Shown one piece after another: positions 12,090 through 23,679 of a stretch of 64,000 nt of DNA (the first letter of the stretch is position 1; each line of letters begins with the position of its first letter). The notes under the pieces are model-generated. The model had not been told where the DNA came from. It ran no database searches and saw only the letters and a program-made list of their open reading frames with translations. The DNA comes from Malurus cyaneus samueli (taxonomy: Eukaryota > Chordata > Aves > Passeriformes > Maluridae). The stretch covers positions 43,135,700-43,199,699 of the forward strand of contig CM019217.1 of the NCBI GenBank assembly GCA_009741485.1. The letters are read 5' to 3'. The translations under genes and the position numbers were made by a program.

Positions 12090-15000
12090 CTGAGTTTGTT
12101 ATCTGTGCTCTACAGCTGGCCAAACAAGACAAAGAAAATTTTTGATGGTTGGAAGGTTTTGCTCTGATCAAACCTGTTTGACTCTGTCATTCCTGAATTG
12201 CACACCAGTAGTTCCTCCTCTTTCTTTAGAGGCATGTGTTGGAGCTTTCTCAATAAATGTGATTTGTTTTCATAGGTTTTCAAGTTTTCTAGTAAAGTTG
12301 TTTGATGACATAGGTCAAAGTACATAGCAACTTGAAAGTGGCCTATTTTACTGCAGAAGACTATTGAGCTTATCACAAAGTAACAAATTTTCAATCAGGA
12401 TGTACTAGGACCAAGGACAGGTCATTTTACTCCAGACCACATATATTAACAAGTTTCTCAATATTACTTAGAATAAATCTCATTTGTTATATGACACATA
12501 GAAGTATACTTCAAACCCATTATTCCCAAACACCCATCTTTTTCCATAAACATTAAAAAATTATTGTAATGTATCTAGTGCCATCCAACGAAAAAATATT
12601 AAAATTTGCAGCAGAAATTCATTGTATTTTACTTGCATTCCCTTCTTCTGCAATTCCCAGTAGATCCAGAAATCCATAATTTCCCATGTGATCCACATAA
12701 GCAAGTTCACAGCACAGATCACAACTAGCAAATAGTTTGCGATGCTGTCTGAATGTACCCACTCAAAATCTAATGAGTGCCTTTGAGGGGTGTATTAGCA
12801 AATTGAATTAGGTTTGTGGATAAATTGCTCAAAATAGGATACATTCAGAACTAGAAACTGTCACTGTTTCAAGCTGATGCATTAAGAAGTGAAATGGGAA
12901 GGGTATCCTGGTCTTTATTTTTAGCTGCTTGTGAAAGACCAGAAGTTTACCTGGTATTTATAAACTGCACATTCAAGTGCTTTGTTTTAAAGACAAAGAA
13001 CATTACACTGATGAAAGAGACCTTAAAGTCTGTTTGTGCTGCTTCAATAGTTTTCCAATTTCAGTACCCAGATGTCTGGTGGAGCTGGTGCTGTGCCTCT
13101 TCCCTGATATGAGTCTCCACAGCATGATAAACTCCCAACTCTCTCTCATTTTTATTAAGCTTTTGACATAGTTTAATTTTTACTCTAAGAGGAAGACAGG
13201 TTTCTCAAGAGTAGGTGAGAAGAAGGCATCATTAGCTCAGGCCAGATGGGATTAACAACAGTTTGAGATGAGGGCTGACCCTTCCACACCACTGAACTGG
13301 TCTGTTTGTACCACGCTGCCAGCCACCCTGCACAGCTCACTGCCAGCCTTCACACCCAGCTCCTCGCCAAGAAAAGAAGTTTTCCTCTGCAACTCATGCT
13401 GTAAGAGCTCTCCTGTGGCTCCTTGTTGCTGAAGCAGTATGTGTAGAGAGGCTGGAGAGAAGGATGCGAGGGAAGGGCTGGAAAGCCCAGTCTCCTCCTG
13501 GTTCTGCCAACAGCCACTTGAACAGCATTAGTTGGGTTCCTTCCATTTCTGTCAAGTCCAAAGGCAAAAAAAAAAAAAAAACAAAAAAAAAACAACAAAA
13601 AAGTGGATGAGGAAGAGATAGAGGAAGAAAGAGTCAAATAAAAGACTTCTGGGTTCCTCAGTTCTGGGATATTGCATGGGGAAAATGCAGGACGAAGTAC
13701 TGGGTTTGACTAGTAATGACTTCAAAAGATTTAGGTAGTCTGAGGAGCATATGAAGAGAAGGTGAAGGTGAGAGCTAATTCTGAAGGAGAATGGAGTCTA
13801 AGACAAAACATCCGGAGAAGGGTCATGAATGAGCAGGTGAGAGGAGCAGAAAGCTCCTTGGAAGCTTGGAAGCTGGTGGTTGGTACTGGTGGAGAAACAA
13901 GAGACAGTGCAGGGCAAACAAGGGGAGGCTCACATCTAGGGCACACAAGTCAGAGCAAAATCCCAGACTCCCAACTATTACGTGGCATTCAGCCAGGAGC
14001 AGGGCAGATGAAGTAGTGAACACCACTTCTGTCCTTTGATCCTGAATCAAAGTTTCATCCAAAGTTTATCTAACTCTTGGCCTCCAGAATTCCAAACAAA
14101 CACTGACAGAAGTGACTGAATGATTGCAACATGAAAGCAGAGGAACAGGCTGAAGGTCAGGCACAGATTCAGCCCTTAACTGTAAAACCTGAGAAGCTCC
14201 TCCTTCACCCCAGCTTCCCCCAGCAATTCCCTTCACAGCAAGCAGGAAAGCCCTCTTAGCTTACCTCATGTTTATGATCAGATATCAACTTTTTTCCAGT
14301 CCCTCTAGCCTTGGTGGCCAAGTTTTATTTGTACCAGAGTTAAGTTCACTGTGTTTTGAGTGTCACCAGAGAGCTGTGCCATCCCTCAGGGTCAGAGGAG
14401 GTCTGGAATATGAATACTTCACATGTCCTCTGTTACTCTGGTGGCTGGTGCCTGGAACACTGCCTAGCAAATTATCACATCCTCCTCAGCATGGTTGAAA
14501 AGGCAGAAATTCTTTTTGCTTTATGTGCTCTTACTGCTATTGGTTTTTAAGGCCTATTAAATTACAAATATAGTGTTAAGGTTTTACCAATGATTGTAAT
14601 GTACCACAGGGAAATCCTTGAAGGTTTAAGCAGCCTGCAGGGTATCGTCCTGCAATGATAAGAGTGTAGAGCTCTGGGCAGCTGCTTGTCTGTGGAGCAC
14701 CATTGCCACACTCAGTGTGAAGCAGAAGGGGGTCAGTGGAAGGAATGTCATATGTGATCCTGTGGTAAAGCAAAGTCCATGAGTGTACACTCAAGGAGAA
14801 CCCATGAAGTTTGCACTTGCAATTCTTGTGCTCCTGAGCATGTAAATCATAAGGTTGTGATCTTTAACCAGACTTTTGTATTTATTATAGAGGCAAAAAT
14901 TGAGCTTTTTTGAGTTGTTTGACTGTTGAGTTCTTCATGGACCTCAGTATATTTTTGATGAAGCCCATTTTACTCTGTTCTGTTAAATAATTCATTCTTA

Positions 15001-16860
15001 TCCTGCAATATTTCCGCCTAATTTGTTCCTTCCCTGCTTTAAGCATTTAATTGTCCTCTGGTGTTTTTATAGTTCTTTTACAGAGCTGCTGCTATGGAGA
15101 GAACAAAACTGTGTAAGACTTGGAGTAGGGAAGTGCCATTAATCTGAAGTTAGCAGCTGAGCATTTAGGTATATTATTATTTTGTTGATTATCTGCTTTG
15201 AGTTCAGGCAGTGTCTTGCATGCCTTTATCAACAAAACAACACTTCCATGGCTGCCTGACCTTCAAACTGAGCAAAGGTAATATGTGATGTTGATATCTT
15301 AAAGACCTGGAAATAAAACAATGTGTCTGGACATTTTTTGCTGGAAATGTTGGGCTTTCTCACTGCTGAAATCAGAAGTTTGTTGCAGGAGATTCAGCAG
15401 AAGACCTCTGCAACACTTGTTGCTGGGGATTGAAATAAACAAAGTATCTTGTTTCAGAACGCACACTGATAGCCTAAAAGATCATAAAAACCCCTTGTCA
15501 TGCAAAGCTGGATCCTGGAAGTGGAGGTGTTAATGAATTTAGTACATCTCACTGAGATCTTCTGCCACCTGACAATATGCATTGCTATTAGCAAGGTTGG
15601 TATGGGGTAAGTTTGACCCTTGAGGGTTTTCCTAGGCAAGAAAAGCATGAAATGCAAGACCAGAAATGGGAGGAAACAAAAGGTCCAGGTCAACTTCAGT
15701 GAGCTTCACAGGGGGAGGATGCAAGCCTCCTGAAGACAAAAAAAAACACGAGGAAAACCAGAGGAAAGGAGGATGGGACAAAACCTGTGAGGCTGTTGAA
15801 ATGCATCCAAAGCTAAAATCAGCTATTTTGAGTTTAATGTGTTTTACAATGTCATATCAAAGCTCAAATGTGTCCCTCTAAAGCAGAGTGTGATCAGATG
15901 TTGCACTGTGCAGATGATGGAGAGTCTCGTGAGTGTCATGCAGTTTGTTTTGTTTTTTTTTTATTCAACTATTTATTCAACTGACCACATTTACCCTAGC
16001 TAAAGTTTTTTTACTCATTCCTGCTCACTGCAGTGGAAAACACTGAGACTGACAGCGTCTTTCAGGTGTCTGACAGCCATGTGTGCCCTCCCCAGTAAGA
16101 GTAAGGCTTCTTAGAGAGCTCAGAGCAGCAGGACATTGTTGTAAGTTGCCACACATAGACCATGCCCAATTAATAAAATAAAAAAATAAAACCAATTAAT
16201 GAGACATGACTCCTTAAGCAGATTTAATTATATTAAAAATACATTCTAGGGCATTTTCAAGTACTCTCCATGCTCTTCATAAATATATGTTTTGAACAAA
16301 TCAGTCTTGATAAAAAGTATAATATACCATTTGTGTAAGGGACAGCATGGTATTAAACACATTATGTATAACACAAATTCCAGTAAGAACCAGTTGTATA
16401 AACTGGTGCAAACTGGGTTCTGCCCTCCTCAGGAACTAATTTTGGTTGATGGCCACATGCTTACAGACTGTGTCAATCTTTCTTAGACTCATACTTGTTT
16501 TGGAACATCCAGTGGATTTCACAGCAGTGGAACACAGTCACACAGAAAGGGCAAAGCAATGACTTCCTTTTTCAAATATCAGCTCTTTGATTGTGCAGAT
16601 AAATGCCCATCACACTGAGCGTGTGTTTTCCAGCAGGTAAGCACTGCTGAATCCCACCAGAGCTGGCATACATCTTAGTTGCACGTACACTTACAAGAAA
16701 CAGTTTTAGACAATTTTTTTCCTGGAATTCTCGTTGTTGCCCACATGTGGGTGTTGTACAAACTTATCTGGAGCAAATAACACCAGAAACTTGTGCAAGA
16801 GGCCTTAAGTAATCACCAGAGGGGGAGGGGGACATTTGGTGTGTTTTTTCTACAAACAGA
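12090..16860. other. FGG-FGA intergenic region; no gene seen
   Basis: About 4.8 kb between two co-oriented genes. I see no exon with fibrinogen or other known motifs. An A-rich run broken by C lies at 13566-13602. The rest is AT-rich, with somewhat more GC at 13.3-14.5 kb. It may hold liver regulatory elements, but none can be named from sequence alone. Confidence 0.7.
13566..13602. repeat. Interrupted A-rich tract
   Basis: Runs of A broken by single C bases between FGG and FGA. Low complexity; no retroposed body recognised beside it. Confidence 0.8.
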
Positions 16861-16866
16861 GGGGAG

Positions 16867-16964
16867 CATAATGATTAATCTCAGGTTCACATTCTGGTTT
16901 AAATTGCACCAAAAGACTGGCAAAGAGCATCCTTTCAGTCAGAGTTCTTGCTCTTCTCCTGAAG
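16867..16964 (+). promoter_or_regulatory. FGA: FGA promoter: HNF1-like element and TATA-like box
   Basis: CATAATGATTAAT at 16867-16879 matches the palindromic HNF1 consensus GTTAATNATTAAC at 10 of 12 defined positions. A TTTAAAT element follows at about 16898, and the start codon is 67 bases beyond that. HNF1 control of fibrinogen promoters in liver is established in mammals. The spacing (HNF1 about 50-60 bases before a start near 16925-16930) is plausible, but the transcription start is inferred. Confidence 0.6.
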
Positions 16965-19900
16965 ATGGTGCCTGTGAGGATCCTCTCTGTGCTCCTGTGC
17001 CTCAGCATAGCCTGGGTATGAGTTTGCTTACTTGACTCTTTTAATATCTTTCTGTTTTGAATAGTAAACTTTTATTTAATGTTCATTCATTAGATGGATA
17101 AATTTTGTCTATCACCTAGCTTGTAAAATTCAATGCACACACAATATGCAGCAGCTTAGTGTAACCATTTCACTGATGAAATTTCATCACTGGTTCTTGA
17201 GCATCTATCATTTATCAGCTCTCTAAAGTTTTGCTTAACTCAGTTTTGTTGAATTTGCCTGGCTTCGGGAGCAGAAAACACATCCATATCCGTTAACATG
17301 AATTCAAAGATTCATAGGTGATGCTTTAAGTCTTAAATGTAACTGACAGGGTGCTAGTGGCTCCAGACATGCAGGAATTTTTATATTTATTAGGATGAAT
17401 TCTACTCTCCTTTGGACAGTATTTCAGCAGGATTCTCTACCTAAAAGTGACACACAATACTTTCATTATGAAAGACACTTTTAAAAATTAGGATTCTTGT
17501 GGCTGCAACATCAGCTTAAACTAGAGCTAAGTAAGAATCAAATTTTTGATAAGGAAGGAGATAAACTTGATTTTCAACTGTGCTAATATAACCCTTTTTC
17601 TCATAGATGACTCAGTCCATTAGCTTATGTTAGATTCTTTGTATGTGTCTTTATTAATTTTTTTATTTAAGTGCCTGTTTTAACAAATTACTGAAATTAT
17701 AGGAAGCAGCTGGGACAAAACAAAAACAGTCATATTGGAGCTGCCAATGCCTAAAGGGCATTTTTGGATTTGTATGTTGCTTTTAGGAAGCACTTGGGCC
17801 TGATCAAATAGTTAATTAGTGAAACAACTGAATTTGAATCTCTTGATTTTGATAAAGACATTCCAGTTCCTCAGAGTGGTTCTGACCCTAGAGGATAGAT
17901 TTAGGATCACTTTCTCAGAAGTAATCATCAGTCATACTAAGAAGTAGTCATTAATATTTAAAAGCATTAATTATAATGTTTGAAAAGCACAAAAAGTGCA
18001 CAGAGGATTTCAGTCAGAACTAATTACATCTTAAGCCCTAAAGCAGGGCTTTCTTTAATGAACAACAACAAAAAAAATTATGGTCTTTTACTAAGTGATA
18101 GCAAAGTAGGAATCCTTATCATGTTTTAGCATAGAATTAGGTTGTATATATCACTTTTTCTTCTCAGGTCTGAAGAAAACTTCTGCATATTTATTTCTCT
18201 TCTTTCCATTACCACAGTGAAATCCATCCATCGCTGAAATTGTAATTTTAATTGTGTTAGTAGCTTTCATGCTCTCTTTGCCATGCAAAATGGTGCTAGA
18301 AGCTTACAGTTAGCAGCTGGGATTAAAATCAGAAACACTACTGGGAAAACTCTTCTTATATATGTTAGCTAGTTTTGTGTAGACTGAAGGTGGTAAAGCA
18401 ATAAGAATTGTAGAGTATTGCAGCAAATGGGAATAGAACATAGTATTTTAAAAGCATTTACTTTTACTTTACCAGTTTCATTCTAATTTCAAGATAATTT
18501 TATATTTACACATGACAAAATATTTCTGTAGAATGATTTTATCATTATATATATGATGTATATAATAATATCATAATAGATCCTGAGCATCACTAGCTTT
18601 CTGCATATCAGTGTTAATTTTAAGCAGTGCAAAGCTTTTTTTCTGACAAAACAAATAAAACTGTATGTTAGTAGAAATATCAGGAATAAAATGCACTTGC
18701 ACTGTTGGCTGTGAGTTCCACCCATCAGCTGAATCTTTGAGGACATCAGCATTATGTTTCTGCTCCCTCAGCAGCTCTTTATTTAATCTCGGTTTTGCTT
18801 TTCCCCTTTTTCCTCCTGGCAGGCACAAGATGGAGGGAGCACCTTTGAGGAGGTGGGTGCAGGAGTGCGTGGTCCCAGGATCGTGGAGCACAAGTCCCAG
18901 TCCACGTGCCAAAGCGAGAAGAACTGGCCCATCTGTGCGGATGACGACTGGGTGAGCGATTAACTCTGGGGTGAGAGTGGGGCCATCTGTAGGGCCATCT
19001 GTAGGGCCATCTGTAGGGCACCCATGGGCCTCAGCTGGGTCACTACAGCAGGTGCCACAGGCCAGCATGGGGTTCTCTTCAGGTAACTCTTCAGGTTGGG
19101 CAGCCTGGAGAGATCTCCTGTGAGAAACAAAGAAAGAAAGGAAAAAAATTAAGGCAAGAGAAAAAAGGGAGAAGTTTCTGGTGGTGCAGAATGAGAAGAG
19201 AAAGTCTGGAAAGGATTAAATAAGTGAAGGCTAATCCTAGAAAAACATGAGAACTATTCCTTCTCAGAATTTTGATATTGCCACTTTCCAAGTTCATAAA
19301 AGAAAGGGACTGGAAATAAAGTTGTGAGGAAAAGAAAAGAAGTAGCTAGAAATCACATACACTTCACTAGTTAATTTTTAGGAAATCAGTTTACAAGATG
19401 CTCAGTAAAAGTTTCATAATAATAGACTAAATGGCTTTGTATTGAAACTATTAATTTCTCTATTTCTTGCATCTTGCATGTCAGTCCATTTCTATGCTAT
19501 GTATATTTGATGACTTCTTGGCAAAGAGCTTTAGTCTGTAAGAACATTAAGCTGTTCTGAGGAAAACTTTGCTTCAAAATGCTGGCTTCTAACATCTTTG
19601 CTCAAACTGGACAACAGATGTCTTACAGCAGACCTTTAGGATACATCTATATATCTATGTCTATATCTACATCTACATCTATATCTAAATATATAGAATC
19701 TTACCCATGAGGAACACAGGAGAAGGAAAATTAAAGGTTTACTTGTTACTCACTCCAAAATTATGGCAGGGTTCTGAAGATGTGCTTCATGGATTGCATT
19801 ACACAAAATGTTTACTCTTGAGGATTTTATTATTTCCTTCTTCCAATTTTAGGGTACCAAATGTCCATCAGGATGCAGAATGCAAGGACTGATTGATGAG

Positions 19901-22463
19901 AAGGACCAGGAATATAGTCGCAGAATAGACAGAATCAAGAAGCTGCTGTCAGATAATCAAAACAACTATAAAAAGTCCAATCAGATAATTGTGGAAACTG
20001 TAAATGTACTAAAACCAAGCCTGGATAGTGCTCAGCGTGAGTATCTTGCACCCAGTTTTATTATCCATTACTGCATTATTCCTTTTTTGTGAACAAGCCA
20101 TATTAGTGAAGATACAGGCTGCACTAGACATTATTATCAATAAACAGAACAAAGATCATAATAGACTCTTAACTAGTTACTAAAGACTAATGTAACTTTT
20201 ATCAGCTCAGTACTATGAGAAATACGTTCTCAGTTATGTGTTTAATTACATATTAAAAATACGATACATCTCTAGGGAAGAAAAACACATGTGCATCGCT
20301 GACTGTGAGGCATTTCTGTTTCAGAGCTTGATGAGACGTATGGTCGCCTGTCAGGAGAGCTGAGACGGAGAATTGTGACACTAAAGCAGAGAGTTGTGAC
20401 TCAAGTGAACAGAATTAAAGCTCTGCAGAGCAGCATCCAGGAGCAAGTGGTGGAGATGAAGCGTTTAGAGGTGGGTCTCTGCTATGCACTTCCCATCCTT
20501 TCCTGGGCTTAGCTCCAGAAAGAGATTCTATCCATTATGGTGAGCAGTGCTCCAGCTGGGAGAAAACATGGTACAACTCTCACAGGATCTGACTTGCTCA
20601 GATGAATCCCCAGACGAGTTGTTTTCTGTCCATCCTGGTTTTCTGCTTTTGCTCAGTAGGAGCCAGTGTGAGTTCCATGAGTTCCTAGTCCCATCTGCTC
20701 CTTCTCTCAGAGACGTCTCACGGATGTTTCACCTGCTGAAAATTGCTCCTGCATGAGGCATTTCCCCTCCTGTAAGGGACTGCTGAGCAGTTAGAAGAGG
20801 GATGTGCTCTGTCCATCCCCAGTGCTGCTCGCAGCCAGGGCTGGCATTAGAACCCCTGTTCCCAGGCTGCAGCCAGTTCTTCTGATGGTAATGCAAGGAA
20901 AAGTGCTGGCACAAACAGTGGTTTTTCTCAAAGGTTTATTTTGATTCCTAGAACAGAAATCCACCATTTGGGTCATTTGAGAAAGCAATCGTAACCCCAA
21001 GATGTCCAAACTCACAGTAGGGCCATGACAGGCTCTGGGACAGGTCCAGTGTCTTCCCCTCTCTTTGGAGGGCCATTTCTGCCCCAGCACCCATGGAGCA
21101 CATCCAACTCTGCAGCACTCCTTCCAAAACCAGAAAGACACCCCTAAACCTAAGAATGAAGGGAGCAGAGACTGGGAACCTTCTGCAGCGCTCTTCTCCA
21201 TGGAACTCGTACACAGGGCTATTGCGTGGATTGTATTTACAATGGGGATAAACCTATGATGATAGCAAACCCAAACTTTGGAAAAGCTCAGCCGTAGGTG
21301 AGAGGCACTAGGACAGTTCTCATCTTTCCCCTCTTCAGTATAGGATACCCTTGCTTGAGAAAGTCAGGAAAGCTCCCTAACCAAATTACTTGTCTCTGGT
21401 CATGTAGGTGGACATTGATATTAAGATACGGTCTTGCAAAGGAACCTGTGCCAGAAGTTTTGACTACAAGGTGGACAAAGAAAGCTACGACAACATCCAG
21501 AAGCAGCTTACCCAAGCCAACTCCATTGACTTGCACCCTGAGCTTCAAGCAGCCACCTTGAGCACACTGAAAATGAGGCCACTTAAGGACTCTAATGTTC
21601 CTGATCATTTCAAGCATAAGCCTCTGCCAGAAATGCAAGCTCTGAACATAATTAATGACATCAAGCAGATGGAAGTGGTATTAGAAAGACCAGAAACAGA
21701 TGGGAAACCCTCCCGAGGTGACTCGTATCACACGGCAGAAGCGAGGGGGGATGGACCTTCATACACCAGCAAATTAGTTACTCCTACTCATGGGAGAGAA
21801 ACACTTAGTCTGGATGGCAAAACCTCCTCCCATGTTCGTAGATGCACCAAAACTTCCACCAAAAGAATTGTCTCTGGGCCCGATGGCCCTAGAGAAGAAG
21901 TAGTTGAGAAAACAGTTTCTTCTGACGGCTCAGACTGCTCCTATTTACCTGTAAATGCTGGAGGGGAGGGGACCACCTACCACTTTAGTGGTGCAGATGC
22001 CTTTCACAAGCTAGAGACCGTATTCCCCGAGCTAGAGTCGTTTTTCACCCCTGACTCTGCATCCGCTGCCACTAAGCACGTTAGTGGGTCCAGCAGACAC
22101 ACAACTGGCACAGGCAGCAGCCACAGAGGTACTGGGGTATCCAGTCATCCAGGGGCAAAAGACAAATTTGCAGACTTAGGAGAGGAGGAGGAAGATGACT
22201 TTGGAGGACTTCGCCTTCAGCCATCTGGATTCCCATCTGGCAGTGCAAGTCACTCCAAGACTGTAGCAACCAGCTCTTCTAGTTTCAACAAGGGAGGCTC
22301 TGCTTTTGAAACAAAATCACTAAAGACCCGTGAAATATCTGAGCAGCTAGGTGGGGTGGAACATGATCAGAGTGCAGAGGACACCCCAGACTTTCAGGCA
22401 CGCAGCTTCAAACCGTCAGGAGGGAGGCGAAGGACGCCCAGCACTGGGAAAGGTAGTTATTGA
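16965..22463 (+). CDS. FGA: Fibrinogen alpha chain precursor (common alpha form), 521 aa in 5 exons
   Basis: Alpha chain of fibrinogen, carrier of fibrinopeptide A and knob A. Coding exons: 16965-17015, 18823-18951, 19853-20036, 20325-20470, 21408-22463. Residues 1-18 look like a signal peptide (AWA before Gln19). Exon 2 gives fibrinopeptide A and then GPRI. The ring motif CPSGC opens the coiled coil in exon 3, and the second ring CKGTC lies early in exon 5. The alpha-C part has the conserved disulfide pair around RRCTK...SGPDG...SDGSDC, then a Ser/Thr/Gly-rich region and an acidic run EEEEDD. It lacks the 13-residue tandem repeats that lengthen the human connector (human alpha precursor 644 aa). 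The last three codons GSY and stop come from reading past the exon 5 donor. Confidence 0.96.
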
Positions 22464-23521
22464 GGTAATGGAGCTGAACTCCATCCATAACCAAACTGAC
22501 ACATTGATTTTACGTGTTGTAGTACAACAGTGTAATGATAAAATGCAAGTACTGTGTCTTTTTGTCACCATCTCAAAAATAAAAGGGAAAATATTTCATT
22601 AATACTTGGGTATAACATAGACATTCATGATTTAAGAAGTATGTAAAGTTTCCTTTCCTGAATTCTTTCTAATGTTGCCTGTCACTATACCTATGTAGTC
22701 CAAGACATGTTTAACAATTTTCCTCTGAGCTATTGGTATTTGGATTCCTCTGAACATTTTATTAAATTTTGCTGATAACTTCTGTCAAACCAGATCAACT
22801 TTTTTTTTTAGACTGTGATGATATCCGCCAGAAACACACTTCTGGTGCCAAAAGTGGCATTTTCAAAATCAAGCCAGCGGGATCCAATAAGGTTTTGTCA
22901 GTTTATTGCGACCAAGAGACCACTTTGGGAGGATGGCTATTGATCCAACAGAGAATGAATGGATCAGTGAATTTTAACCGGACCTGGCAAGACTACAAGA
23001 AAGGTTTCGGCAGCGTGGATGGCAGAGGGCGAGGAGAGTTTTGGCTGGGCAATGAAAACATGCACTTGCTGACTCAGAATGAAACTCTCCTTCGGGTGGA
23101 GTTAGAGGACTGGGAAGGAAATGCTGTGTTTGCAGAGTATCTCGTCCAGGTAGGGTCTGAAGCGGAAGGGTACGCCCTGGCCGTGTCTTCCTACGAGGGC
23201 ACCGCCGGGGACGCCCTGGTCGCTGGCTGGCTGGAGGAGGGCGCCGAGTACACATCCCATGCCCACATGAAGTTCAGCACCTTCGACAGGGACCAGGACC
23301 ACTGGGAAGAGAACTGTGCAGAGATCTACGGCGGGGGCTGGTGGTACAACAGCTGCCAGGCTGCCAACCTCAATGGCATTTACTACCTGGGGGGCCACTA
23401 CGACCCCAGGTACAATGTCCCCTACGAGATCGAAAATGGCGTTGTCTGGCTGCCATTTAAAGCCTCTGACTATTCCCTCAAAACTGTTAGAATGAAAATC
23501 AGGCCTGTAGAAACCCTGTAG
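16965..23521 (+). CDS. FGA: Fibrinogen alpha-E chain precursor, 754 aa in 6 exons
   Basis: Alternative product that splices exon 5 at 22452 (donor GTAGTT) to exon 6 at 22812-23521. The leftover G joins AC to make the Asp of DCDD, the same junction as human alpha-E. Exon 6 adds 236 residues, a full fibrinogen C-terminal (FReD) globe: GGWLLIQQRMNGS, FWLGNENMHLL, calcium loop DRDQDHWEENC, GGGWWYNSCQAANLNG, and the end RMKIRPVETL. In mammals the alpha-E chain forms the minor 420-kDa fibrinogen. The globe has NRT and NET sequons; NRT is shared with human. All other exons are as in the common alpha form. Confidence 0.94.
18823..18951 (+). CDS. FGA: FGA exon 2: fibrinopeptide A and thrombin cleavage site
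   Basis: This 43-codon exon reads AQDGGSTFEEVGAGVR followed by GPRIVEHK. Thrombin should cut Arg33-Gly34, releasing a fibrinopeptide A of 15 residues if the signal peptide ends at Ala18 (an N-terminal Gln could then cyclise), or 16 if it ends at Trp17. Human has GGVR then GPRV. The GPR knob that enters hole a of the gamma chain is intact. Phe and the acidic pair before GAGVR fit the known thrombin-contact pattern. Confidence 0.93.
18981..19020 (+). repeat. 12-bp tandem repeat just inside FGA intron 2
   Basis: Three perfect copies of GGGCCATCTGTA begin about 30 bases after the exon 2 donor. The unit resembles exon 2 sequence GGCCCATCTGTGCGG at about 18926-18940, so it may have arisen by local slippage. 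Confidence 0.85.
19644..19696. repeat. (ATCTAT/ATCTAC)n microsatellite in FGA intron 2
   Basis: A degenerate run of ATCTATAT, ATCTATGT and ATCTACAT units upstream of exon 3. Simple-sequence repeat, probably polymorphic. Confidence 0.85.
21714..21752 (+). other. FGA: Two RGD motifs in the alpha-C connector
   Basis: Within exon 5 the frame reads SRGDSYHTAEARGDGPS: RGDS at 21714-21725 and RGD followed by Gly at 21744-21752. RGD is the classic integrin recognition motif. Human alpha has RGDF in the coiled coil and RGDS in alpha-C, but the coiled-coil site is absent here. Whether both are used is unknown. Confidence 0.85.
22578..22583 (+). terminator. FGA: Poly(A) signal for the common FGA alpha mRNA
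   Basis: AATAAA 115 bases after the alpha stop and before exon 6. Using it keeps intron 5 unspliced and gives the common alpha chain; skipping it allows the alpha-E splice. The same two-site layout is known in human FGA. Confidence 0.75.
22812..23521 (+). CDS. FGA: FGA exon 6: alpha-E-specific C-terminal globe
   Basis: Terminal exon encoding the complete FReD domain of alpha-E, starting just after a T-rich acceptor tract. Translation is close to human alpha-E (GGWLLIQQRM, FNRTWQDYK, GSEAEGYAL, VSSYEGTAGDAL, NGVVW, MKIRP). Third codon positions are markedly more G/C-rich in its middle (about 23160-23420) than in exon 5. Confidence 0.95.
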
Positions 23522-23644
23522 AAAGACAGGCCTTTAATGTGTGTTATGACCACGAGCTGAAAAGGTTTTTTATATGTATATATATGTATGATGTACCTTT
23601 ACCCCGTGAATTTGAAGGCAACTGGGCGCATCTATGGATTAAAA

Positions 23645-23650
23645 AATAAA
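23645..23650 (+). terminator. FGA: FGA alpha-E poly(A) signal AATAAA
   Basis: Canonical signal 124 bases beyond the alpha-E stop. It marks the likely 3' end of the longest FGA transcript. Confidence 0.8.
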
Positions 23651-23679
23651 CAGTGATTAATTATTAACAAAAGACTTTT

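Noticed and set aside
18571..19068. 165-residue minus-strand frame with repeated Pro-Thr-Asp-Gly units
   Set aside because: The repeats are just translation of the 12-bp intronic array, and the rest is antisense to FGA exon 2.
22974..23398. Minus-strand open frames opposite FGA exon 6
   Set aside because: Shadows caused by the G/C-rich third positions of the alpha-E exon.
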